From: JBKHXF01 sp046566145
GTDB taxonomy: Bacteria > Actinomycetota > Nitriliruptoria > Nitriliruptorales > Nitriliruptoraceae
Reading direction: 5' to 3'
DNA length: 57,021 nt
Assembly (NCBI GenBank): GCA_046566145.1
Contig: JBKHXF010000016.1
Location: forward strand, 1 to 57,021
Position 1 is the stretch's first letter, and each line of letters opens with the position of its first letter. Positions 48,815 to 57,021 of this stretch are shown in pieces. The notes below the pieces were generated by a model. That model saw only the letters and a program-made list of their open reading frames with translations, did not search any database and was not told the origin of the DNA. The position numbers and the translations under genes were made by a program.

Positions 48815-51800
48815 ATGCTCGTGTGTGGTGGCTGCATCCGCTCGTCGGTGGCGTTCCTGGCCTCCATGTCCATGCTCGTGGGTCTGCTGGTGGTGCAGCA
48901 CGCTCCCGCGCGTGCGGCCACGGCCGACGGGGTCCTGCGCGAGCTGTCGGGCGGCGGCGGGGTGCCGGCTATCTGGTCCCCGCCGCTGGCGGATGCGGCG
49001 ACGATGCCGGAGGGGTTGGGCGAGTGGCCGTCGCTGGTCGAGGCGACTCCCCCGCCAGTGGTCGCGGACGCGGAGCTGGTGGACGGCCCGCTCGAGGTGA
49101 CCGATGCGCTGGCCGGGGTCGACGAGGTCGATGCGCCGGCGTTGCCGCCGTTCGACCATGGCGGCTTCGTCGAGGGCGAGTCGAGTGAGGTGCTGGACGA
49201 GCGCACGGCGACGATGAAGGTGTTCGACAACCCTGACGGGACGCAGACCGCACGGCTGTTCTCCGAGATCGTGCACGTCCAGGACGCTGCGGGTGCGTGG
49301 GTCGACGTGGACACCACGCTGGCGGAGGGTGCTGCGGGTGTGCTGGCGCCGGGCGCGACGGCGGTGGAGGTGGCCTTCGCCCCTTCGACGGGCGTGGGTC
49401 CGGTCGCCACCACGGCAGACGGTTCCCGGTCGATCGCGTTCGGGGCCGCAGAGGCTGCCACGGTGGCGGGCGTGGCCCTCGGGTCGGCCGTGCGCTACCG
49501 CGAGGTGTGGCCGGACACCGACCTGGTGCTCACGGCGCTGGCCGATGGCGTGAAGTCGGAGCTGGTGCTGGCGTCACCGGATGCCCCCGTCAGGTACGCG
49601 TTCCCTCTGGTGCTGGAGGGCCTGACGCCCTCGCTGGACGAGACGACCAACGTCATCACCTACCTCGATGCCGACGGTGAGGTCGCCGCGCACACCCCGC
49701 CCGGGTTCATGTTCGACGCCGACGTCGACGAGGCGTCCGGTGAGCCGGCGATGTCGATGGGCGTCGACTTCGACCTGGTGACGGCTGGTGGGGACGGCTG
49801 GACGCTTGTCGTCACCCTGGACGAGGGATGGCTGAGCGCACCCGAGCGGGTGTTCCCGGTGACGGTGGACCCGACTGCCCGGTGGACCCAGAAGACCGGC
49901 GCTTCGGACATGTACGTGGACAACAACACCGGCGGCTCGGGCCAGGACCTCGACATGTTGAAGGTCGGCACGTGGAACGGCGGGACCAACAAGCGGCGAA
50001 CGTTCCTGCAGTGGGACACGTCGTCGCTGGCCGGCAAGCAGATCGTGTCCGGGCACCTGTGGATGGTGAACCACCATTCCTACTCGTGCTCGAACCGGCC
50101 CATCGACGTGCACCGGGTGACCCAGTCGTGGGCCTACTCCAGCACCTGGAAGTGGCCCGGTCCCACCGTGACCTCGACGCCGATCACCGGCGGCGGGCGG
50201 AACTTCGCCGAGGGCTACAGTTCCAGTTGCCCCGATGCCTGGGTGCCGATCGAGATCACCGAGGCGGTCCAGAAGTGGGCGTCGGGCACGTGGGCCTCCC
50301 ACGGCGTGATGATCAAGGCAGGCAACGAGAGCGACAGCTACGGCTGGAAGAAGTTCTGGTCGGCGAACCTGCGCGAGGAGGACTACGGCCTGCCGGCCGA
50401 CGCCTACCGGCCGTACCTGGAGGTGCACTACAACCGGCCACCGGTGATCAACTCCCTGTCGCCCGCCTCGGGCGCGACGTTCCACGCCCTCTCACGCACC
50501 CTGTCGGTGTCGGCCTCCGACCCCGACGGAGGCGCGCTCCAGTACCGCTTCACGTTGTCGCCGAGCAGCTCGATGACCGGAACCGGCACCGTGACGGGAC
50601 CGTGGTCGTCGTCGGCGAGCGGTGCCCTCCAGCTGACGTCGTCGAGCGACTGGAACACGTGGGTGTACTGGCAGGTCGAGGTCAGGGACGGTGGCGGGCT
50701 GGTCACCAAGTCCGCGGCGCGGTCCATCCGCCCGTACAACTCTGGCGCTGTCGTGTCGTACTCGTCGCCTGCGTCGGGGGCGTTGCTGCACAGCCTGACA
50801 CCCACGCTGAAGGTGGCGACGTCCGACAGCGAGGGCGACAAGGTCTACCTGCAGTACCAGGTGCTCAACGGCTCGGGCACGGTGATCGCCAGCAGCGCGG
50901 TGACGACGGGCCTGCAGTGGCAGGTTCCGGCGGGGGTGTTGGAGTGGAACCAGGGGTACTCGTGGCGTGTCCGGCGGTTGGAGATCCTGAACGTCTCGGG
51001 CTGCTCCTCGGGCGCTGCCTCGACCGACCCATGCGTGCTGTCGAAGTGGAGCCCTGCCGCCCTGCGTGGGTTCCGGACGGTGAACGCGCCGCCGGGGGTA
51101 CCGGGGCCGATCGCGCCGGGAGTCAACGAAGTGTTGACGCAGCTGCCGGTGCGCTTCGAGGCCTCGACGATCACTGACCCGGATGGCGACGCCGTGCGCT
51201 ACCAGTTCCAGGTGGCCGCCGGGGACGACGGCCAGACCGGGCGGCTGGCGACGTCGGGGTGGCTGACGGCGAGCGGCGGTACGGTCAGCTGGACGCCGCC
51301 GGCGGGAACGCTGGCCGATGGGGGTGCGTACTCGTGGGTCGTGCGGGCGCGTGACTCGGTGGGTGCCGATGGGTCGTGGTCGACACCGAACGGCTTCGAA
51401 GTAGACCTGCGACTGGGGCGCCGGGCGACGTTCCCGTTCGACCAGCTCGGACCCGCGTCGGTCAACCTCGTCAACGGCAATCTCGTTGTGGATGCCGGAG
51501 GCCCGTCGTATCCGACGGTCGGGCCACCTGTGGGGGTCGGGTTCTCCTACAACAGCCAGACGCCGCTGCTGCACGGCTTGACGGTCCGGTTCCACGAGGA
51601 CGCCGACACCGATGGGCAGCTCGATGCCGCCGACCCGCTCCAGGTCCGCAGGGTCGACCGGCAGGTGAACTACGACTGGAAGTCGGGCTCACCGAACGCG
51701 GCGGCGCTGTCCGGTGACCACTGGATCGGTCGCTGGTCGGGCAGCGTGCGGGTACCACCTGGGCAGGACGGACTGTGGGTCATCGAGGCGGTCTCGTCCG

Positions 51801-54800
51801 ACCCGCTGTGGATCGACGTCGCCGGGACCCGCAGGCTGACGACCAGCGGCGGGACCGGCACGGTGGCGTCGAGCACGATCGCGCTGTCGAGCTCACCGAC
51901 CCCGATCGAGATCCAGTTCGCCGAGTCGACCGGCACGGCCAACCTGCAGCTGAAGATCCGCAAGTCGACCGATCCGTCGGCTGCGGCGGTGGTCATCCCC
52001 GCGGACTGGTTCCTGCCCGAGGCCACGGTGCTGCCGGGCGGCTGGTCGGCGACCGGGTTGGTGGCTGGCGGGGCCGGGTTCACCTCGGTGTCCCAGCCGT
52101 CCGACGGCACGGTCGTGGTGATCGACGCGTCCGGCGCGTCGCACCAGTTCACCGCTGCGGCCGGGGGCGGGTGGACCGCTCCCTCGACGCTGGCGGACAC
52201 GACCGTGACCCGGCTGGAGGACGGCACGGTCAGCGTGACGTCGGCAGCGGGCTGGGTCCACCGGTTCGACGTCACCGGTGATCTGGTCGAGGTGACCTCG
52301 CCCGACGACCGGCTCAACCCTTCGGCGCTGGCCTACACGTTCACCGAGCCAGGCGGACTCGGTCTGCCGCGGCTGACCACGATCACCGATGCGACCGGCC
52401 GCAGCGCCCAGTTGCACTACGGCCCGGCTGCGGTGTGCCCGAGCGACGGCGCGAACGGTCTGGCCGCCGCACCTGCCGGGATGCTGTGCCGGGTCGAGTA
52501 CGCCGGGTTCGGGGGAGGGTTCACCGACCTGCTGTACGTCAACGGGCACCTCGCCCGGATCGTCAACCCCGGCGGGGAGATCACCGACCTCGGCTACGAC
52601 AGCGCGGGCCGACTGGTGTCGGTCCGGGATGTACTGCGCAACGACCTCGCCGCGGCGGGCACCATCACCGACCTGGCGCTGGCGACCGGCGAGGCGAATC
52701 CGATCCACCTGACCCAGATCGCCTACGACGCGGCCAACCGGGTGGCCAGCATCACCGCACCGATCGCCGCCCAGGGCACGCCGGCTGCCGACCGGGTGGT
52801 CCGCCGCTACGTCTACGGGGAGGGGTCGACCCAGGTCACCGTCGACGGGCTGGCCACGCCCGCCGGGTTCCTCCAGCGGGCCGTCCACGACACGGCCGGG
52901 CGCATGACGGCGGTCACCGACGCCGCTGGCCTGACCACCACCTACGAGTGGGACGACGAGGACCGCATGGTCGCCACGACCGATCCCGCGGGGCTGCGGT
53001 CGACCACGATCTTCGACGACGCCGGGTTCGCCGTCGCGTCCCACGGGCCAGCACCCGCAAGCTGGTTCGAGGGGCTGGCGCCGTCCGGCTCGGCACCCGG
53101 GACGGTCCCGACCTCGGGGACCGTCCACGACGCGGGCCTGACCGGGCTGGCCGCGAGCTGGTTCGACAACGCCGGGCTGCGCGGCTCGCCGGTCGCGCGG
53201 ACGCTGGTCGACAACGGCGCCGACTGGGGAACCGGCTCGCCGCACGTGGCCGTGCCCGCGGACGGGTTCTCCGGGCGGCTGACCGGCGGGATCGACCTGC
53301 CAGCCGCCGGCGTCTACACGCTGACGCTGACCAGTGGTCAGCAGGGCCGCATCTACCTGGACGACGAGCTGGTCTACGACAGCTGGGACGGCACCGTCAC
53401 GGCGGTCGGCGTCACGGGTGACCTGCAGACGGGCGGCCACAAGCTCACCGTGGAGTACCGGCACGTGGCAGGGAGCGCTGCGCTCCAGTTGCTGTGGAAG
53501 GTGCCGGGTACCTCGAGCACGACCGAGGTGCCCGGTCCGGAGTTGGAACCGCGGCTGGGCCTGCCGTACCAGTCGACCGACCCGGACGGCCACGTCGTCG
53601 CCACCGGCTACGGCGACCCCATCAGCGGCCGCGCCACGAGCGTGACCACGGATCCGGCCGGGCTCGCGCTGGCAGAGGTGTCGACCTACGAGACGGCCGG
53701 CCCGGGCAGCTACGGCCGGCTGAGCTCGCTGACGCTGCCCTCGGGCACTACGACCACCTCCTACGGCTACCACGGCACCACCGTGTCCGGCAGCGCCGAC
53801 CACCCGTGCGTCGCAGCCCGCGGCGCGCACCAGGGCGCGGGTCTGGCGACTCGTTGGGGGCCGGACCCGGCCCGGGTGGAACGCTACGTCTACGACAGTC
53901 GCGGCAACCGGGTCGGGGCCAGGATCGACGTCGGCGGGACGGCCGGCGCGTGGCGCTGCTCGTCGTTCGATTCCCGGGGTCGGCTGGTGTCCACCACGGA
54001 CCCGTCGGGCAAGACCACCACCATCGACCACTCCGACCCGACCCGGGTCGTGACCGTCTACACCGACTCGGCCGGCGCGACCCGCACCACCACCGAGCAG
54101 ATCGACTGGGCCGGCCGGCCGGTGTCCTACACCGACGAGCACGGCACCACCCACCGCACCGTCTACGACCGGTTCGGCCGTGCGGTTGCCACCTACCGGC
54201 GGTTCGCCGGCCAGGTCGAGTCGCTGCTCGTCGAGCGGGACTTCGACGGTGCCGGCCGTATCGTCGCGATCCGGGACCACCTGTCGGGGGTCGCCCGGCA
54301 GACCACGTTCGGCTACGACGCGGCCGGCCGGCTGGAGACGACCCAGCGTCCGAACGACATCGACACGACCGCGTCGTACGACCCGCAGAGCGGCCATCTG
54401 ACCGGTATCACCCACACCGACACCGCCGCCACCGTGCTGGAGGACTGGACCTACCGGCACACCGCGGCCGGGCGGATCGATGCCCAGTCCGGACGTGGCC
54501 AGTCACGGGTCTACACCTACGACGGCGCGGGCCGGCTCGTGCAGGCGCTGGACAAGGCCGGCGACCCCGACCGGCCCCTGGCCGCCGACGAGCAGGCGAC
54601 CGTGCGCCAGTACGGCTACGACGCCAACTCCAACCGGTGCAGCCACGTCCGTGACGTGTGCGACGGGTCCTACACCTACGGTGTGGACGACCGCATCCTG
54701 ACCTCGCCGTACGCGACCGGCTACCAGTACGACGAGCGCGGCAACATCGTCGGGTGGGTCCCGAGCGCCGCCGCGCAGCTGGCCGGCGACGGCCTGCTGC

Positions 54801-57021
54801 GCACCGGGGTGCAGCTCGAGCCCGGCCGGGACGTGCATCGCTTCGACCTACCCGTGCGATCGGCCGGCACGCTCACCGCGAGTCTGGCCGCCGACAGCCT
54901 TCCCTCGGCCGTGACCGACGGACGGATCACCGGGACCCTCACCGAGGCCGGCCAGCCGGGCGACACCACCACCATGGTCCTGTCGGAGGTCGACGAGGAC
55001 ACGTCCGTGGACGTGGACCTCACCTGGCAGCAGGACAGCCACCAGACGACCGTCACCGCGAACAACCGCACGGTCTCCCCGGGGTTCCCTTCGACCTACC
55101 AGGTCACCCCGACCGCCCCCGGCCCGCTCAGGGCCGAGGTGTCCTGGGGCGGGGTGACGGTCACGACCAACCGCACCGGGACGGTCACGGCCGCCGGTAC
55201 CAGGACCGTCACCTTCGAGGTGTCAGGGTCCGGCACGGTCGTGGTCGACCTCGGCTGGCAGCAAGGCCTGACGCTGGAGAACCTCGACCTGCAGGTCTAC
55301 GACCACCTCGGGGTGCTGCGCGGCAGCTCGACATCGCTGACCGGCGACCACGAGCGCGTGATCGTGAGCAACGTCTCGGTGCCCTACCCGCAGTCGCAGA
55401 CCTGGCAGGCGAAGATCACCGCGATCGGGCAGGGCGCCGACTACCAGCTCGCGATCCAGGCCCCACGGACCCCGGAGATCGACATCTCCGTGACCGACCC
55501 CACCGGCCACACGGTCACGCCGACCGTCACGAAGGCCAGGCCCGAGGTGGTCGAGGTCAGCGTGCCCGACGACACCGCCTACCTCGGCAAGCCCTACACG
55601 GTCACGGTCCGCTCCGACCTGTCGGCGACCTACAACATCGCCGCCACCTACAACGAGCTCGCCCACGCCCGGCTCGACGCCGACCTGCTGGACGCCACCG
55701 GGACGGTGATCGACACGGCGTCCGGTGACAGCGGCAGCCTGTCGCTGTCGGCGACCAACCGGGTGCTCGGTGATGTCGCCGTGCGGCTGACCAACCGTTC
55801 CGGTGATCTTGCTGTGCCCGAGGCCGCCGCAGCCTGGAAGGCGACGACGCTGGTCGGGGGGTCTGCCGCCGGGAGCCTCGCCGTGGGTGGCAGCCGGACG
55901 GTCACGGTGAGTGCGGACGCGGCCGGCCCGTTGCCGGTCGGGCTGTCCTGGGAGCAGTCGGCCACCCGTCGCCGCTACTCCGCGTCGGGTGTCTCCTACA
56001 GCTCCAGCACGTTCCCGTCGCTGGCGGTGGACGGGGTGGGCAGGATCGACGCGACCGTGAACTGGACCACGCGCGACGAGACCCGCAGCCGCTTCGGTCA
56101 GACGGTCACCTCCGACAGCCCCGACCTGCACAGCTTCGTGGTGACCGGGTCGGGGACGCTGGTGGCCAACCTGGCCGATGACATCCCCGGCGCGGTCAAG
56201 GTCGAGCTGCTCGACCCCTCGGGCACGTCGAAGGCCGAGACGACCACGCTGGCCGGCGGCCAGATCTCCTACCCCGTCTACGGGTCACGCAGCGTGCCGC
56301 GCACCTGGACGCTGCGGGTCACCACCGTGCTGTTGACCTCGACCGTCTACGACCTGTCGTGGTCGTGGCCGGCCCAGACCAACATGGACGTCGAGATCCT
56401 CGACGCGGGTGGGGCGGTGCTGGCCACCTCGAGCTCGACCTCGGCGATTGGTCCGGACAGCGCGACCTACACCGTCACCGCGCCCGCGACCCACCAGGTG
56501 CGGCTGCGCAACCGTGACGGCAGGGCCGCCGACTACACGGTGGCCGTGGACTATCCCGACCGGGCACAGGTCCGTCTCGAGCTGCGCGCCCCGGACGGGA
56601 CGCTGCTGCAGACTGCAACCGGCACGAGCGGCCGCATCGACGGTGACTGGACCGTCCCGGACGCAGGCGACTACACCCTGACCATCACCAACCTCGACCC
56701 GGCTCTGGACGTCCCCGGCTACGCCGTGTCCTGGGAAGCGCCCATCGACCGGTCCCCGATCGTCGAGATGCGGCTGCTCGACGGCACCGGAACCCCGGTC
56801 GCCACCGTGCGTGGGGTCGCCCACACCCCCGACGCCGGCCCGCCTCTCGCCCTGACCGCACAGGTCACGGCCGGCGACCACGTCCTGGAGGTCACCCGCA
56901 TCCGGCGGCAGGGATCGGCCGAGCTGACCGCCGACTACCCCGGCCCACGTCTGGCACCACGGATCGTCTACGACGCCAACGACCACGCCACCGTGATCGA
57001 CGACGGCATCACCACCATCAC
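48815..57021 (+). CDS. Giant secreted YD/RHS-repeat protein with PA14 domain (3' end missing)
   Basis: One reading frame runs from ATG 48815 to the window end without a stop (at least 2,735 residues), so the C-terminus is not visible. A signal-peptide-like N-terminus (SVAFLASMSMLVGLLVVQHAPARA) is followed by a DNRLRE-like domain (about 365-535), Ig/fibronectin-like segments (about 545-865) and N-terminal RHS-associated beta strands. YD repeats begin at about 1265 (YDSAGRLVSVRD). A PA14 carbohydrate-binding-like domain (about 1435-1565, WFDNAGLRGSP...RIYLDDELVYDSW) interrupts the YD run, which resumes to about 1985 (YQYDERGNIVGW). Tandem beta-sandwich repeats follow, then another YD repeat (RIVYDANDHATVIDD). 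RHS/YD proteins form shells enclosing a C-terminal toxin or adhesin; the tip lies outside the window. Encoded downstream of a sigma-like gene. Confidence 0.88.
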   Translation, partial: MLVCGGCIRSSVAFLASMSMLVGLLVVQHAPARAATADGVLRELSGGGGVPAIWSPPLADAATMPEGLGEWPSLVEATPPPVVADAELVDGPLEVTDALAGVDEVDAPALPPFDHGGFVEGESSEVLDERTATMKVFDNPDGTQTARLFSEIVHVQDAAGAWVDVDTTLAEGAAGVLAPGATAVEVAFAPSTGVGPVATTADGSRSIAFGAAEAATVAGVALGSAVRYREVWPDTDLVLTALADGVKSELVLASPDAPVRYAFPLVLEGLTPSLDETTNVITYLDADGEVAAHTPPGFMFDADVDEASGEPAMSMGVDFDLVTAGGDGWTLVVTLDEGWLSAPERVFPVTVDPTARWTQKTGASDMYVDNNTGGSGQDLDMLKVGTWNGGTNKRRTFLQWDTSSLAGKQIVSGHLWMVNHHSYSCSNRPIDVHRVTQSWAYSSTWKWPGPTVTSTPITGGGRNFAEGYSSSCPDAWVPIEITEAVQKWASGTWASHGVMIKAGNESDSYGWKKFWSANLREEDYGLPADAYRPYLEVHYNRPPVINSLSPASGATFHALSRTLSVSASDPDGGALQYRFTLSPSSSMTGTGTVTGPWSSSASGALQLTSSSDWNTWVYWQVEVRDGGGLVTKSAARSIRPYNSGAVVSYSSPASGALLHSLTPTLKVATSDSEGDKVYLQYQVLNGSGTVIASSAVTTGLQWQVPAGVLEWNQGYSWRVRRLEILNVSGCSSGAASTDPCVLSKWSPAALRGFRTVNAPPGVPGPIAPGVNEVLTQLPVRFEASTITDPDGDAVRYQFQVAAGDDGQTGRLATSGWLTASGGTVSWTPPAGTLADGGAYSWVVRARDSVGADGSWSTPNGFEVDLRLGRRATFPFDQLGPASVNLVNGNLVVDAGGPSYPTVGPPVGVGFSYNSQTPLLHGLTVRFHEDADTDGQLDAADPLQVRRVDRQVNYDWKSGSPNAAALSGDHWIGRWSGSVRVPPGQDGLWVIEAVSSDPLWIDVAGTRRLTTSGGTGTVASSTIALSSSPTPIEIQFAESTGTANLQLKIRKSTDPSAAAVVIPADWFLPEATVLPGGWSATGLVAGGAGFTSVSQPSDGTVVVIDASGASHQFTAAAGGGWTAPSTLADTTVTRLEDGTVSVTSAAGWVHRFDVTGDLVEVTSPDDRLNPSALAYTFTEPGGLGLPRLTTITDATGRSAQLHYGPAAVCPSDGANGLAAAPAGMLCRVEYAGFGGGFTDLLYVNGHLARIVNPGGEITDLGYDSAGRLVSVRDVLRNDLAAAGTITDLALATGEANPIHLTQIAYDAANRVASITAPIAAQGTPAADRVVRRYVYGEGSTQVTVDGLATPAGFLQRAVHDTAGRMTAVTDAAGLTTTYEWDDEDRMVATTDPAGLRSTTIFDDAGFAVASHGPAPASWFEGLAPSGSAPGTVPTSGTVHDAGLTGLAASWFDNAGLRGSPVARTLVDNGADWGTGSPHVAVPADGFSGRLTGGIDLPAAGVYTLTLTSGQQGRIYLDDELVYDSWDGTVTAVGVTGDLQTGGHKLTVEYRHVAGSAALQLLWKVPGTSSTTEVPGPELEPRLGLPYQSTDPDGHVVATGYGDPISGRATSVTTDPAGLALAEVSTYETAGPGSYGRLSSLTLPSGTTTTSYGYHGTTVSGSADHPCVAARGAHQGAGLATRWGPDPARVERYVYDSRGNRVGARIDVGGTAGAWRCSSFDSRGRLVSTTDPSGKTTTIDHSDPTRVVTVYTDSAGATRTTTEQIDWAGRPVSYTDEHGTTHRTVYDRFGRAVATYRRFAGQVESLLVERDFDGAGRIVAIRDHLSGVARQTTFGYDAAGRLETTQRPNDIDTTASYDPQSGHLTGITHTDTAATVLEDWTYRHTAAGRIDAQSGRGQSRVYTYDGAGRLVQALDKAGDPDRPLAADEQATVRQYGYDANSNRCSHVRDVCDGSYTYGVDDRILTSPYATGYQYDERGNIVGWVPSAAAQLAGDGLLRTGVQLEPGRDVHRFDLPVRSAGTLTASLAADSLPSAVTDGRITGTLTEAGQPGDTTTMVLSEVDEDTSVDVDLTWQQDSHQTTVTANNRTVSPGFPSTYQVTPTAPGPLRAEVSWGGVTVTTNRTGTVTAAGTRTVTFEVSGSGTVVVDLGWQQGLTLENLDLQVYDHLGVLRGSSTSLTGDHERVIVSNVSVPYPQSQTWQAKITAIGQGADYQLAIQAPRTPEIDISVTDPTGHTVTPTVTKARPEVVEVSVPDDTAYLGKPYTVTVRSDLSATYNIAATYNELAHARLDADLLDATGTVIDTASGDSGSLSLSATNRVLGDVAVRLTNRSGDLAVPEAAAAWKATTLVGGSAAGSLAVGGSRTVTVSADAAGPLPVGLSWEQSATRRRYSASGVSYSSSTFPSLAVDGVGRIDATVNWTTRDETRSRFGQTVTSDSPDLHSFVVTGSGTLVANLADDIPGAVKVELLDPSGTSKAETTTLAGGQISYPVYGSRSVPRTWTLRVTTVLLTSTVYDLSWSWPAQTNMDVEILDAGGAVLATSSSTSAIGPDSATYTVTAPATHQVRLRNRDGRAADYTVAVDYPDRAQVRLELRAPDGTLLQTATGTSGRIDGDWTVPDAGDYTLTITNLDPALDVPGYAVSWEAPIDRSPIVEMRLLDGTGTPVATVRGVAHTPDAGPPLALTAQVTAGDHVLEVTRIRRQGSAELTADYPGPRLAPRIVYDANDHATVIDDGITTI

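Overview
The window is very GC-rich, densely packed DNA from the chromosome of an actinobacterium (Actinomycetota). The evidence is two WhiB-family Fe-S regulators, a mycothiol glycosyltransferase (MshA), a PonA2-type PASTA penicillin-binding protein, a 6C-type small RNA, a homologue of the c-di-GMP-responsive anti-sigma factor RsiG, many GTG/TTG starts, and several genes whose start codon lies 6-8 nt after a TANNNT -10 box. The mix of selenocysteine machinery, many c-di-GMP proteins and actinobacterial marker genes fits a deep-branching lineage (Nitriliruptoria/Euzebyales/Acidimicrobiia-like), but the species cannot be fixed from sequence alone.

Region 1 (1-7.8 kb): aspartate kinase, a TSUP exporter, aspartate-semialdehyde dehydrogenase and a small membrane-type metal-dependent hydrolase. 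Next come two paralogous c-di-GMP enzymes on the minus strand, one of them broken by a frameshift, then a MazG-like protein and tRNA-Pro(CGG) with its own terminator.

Region 2 (7.9-27.5 kb): an actinobacterial neighbourhood also known from Mycobacterium and Streptomyces. It holds a metallophosphoesterase, PonA2-like PBP, WhiB4/WblA-like regulator, paired ArsA/Get3-type ATPases with a YbjN protein, an NfeD protein, a second WhiB, a DUF4177-like protein, RidA, a NUDIX hydrolase and an MBL-fold hydrolase. selB-selA, a DUF1624-like membrane protein and a 6C RNA gene lie inside it.

Region 3 (27.7-45.5 kb): housekeeping and signalling genes. These are a dynamin-like GTPase, YgfZ, a Bcp peroxiredoxin, inorganic pyrophosphatase and a DUF4388 protein divergent from rsiG. 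A receiver / HD-GYP / asparaginase operon follows, then an XRE regulator, an acetyltransferase, mshA-ybjN, an LPSTG surface protein, proline dehydrogenase and proC. Counting the two GGDEF proteins, this window holds c-di-GMP synthesis, breakdown and a putative c-di-GMP effector.

Region 4 (45.6-57.0 kb): an accessory-looking block. It contains two secreted proteins of unknown function, a sigma-factor-like DNA-binding protein and a giant secreted YD/RHS-repeat protein (at least 2,735 residues) that runs off the window. A ~62-nt element encoding a VFI...ALRR-like peptide stands upstream of both the first secreted gene and the giant gene.
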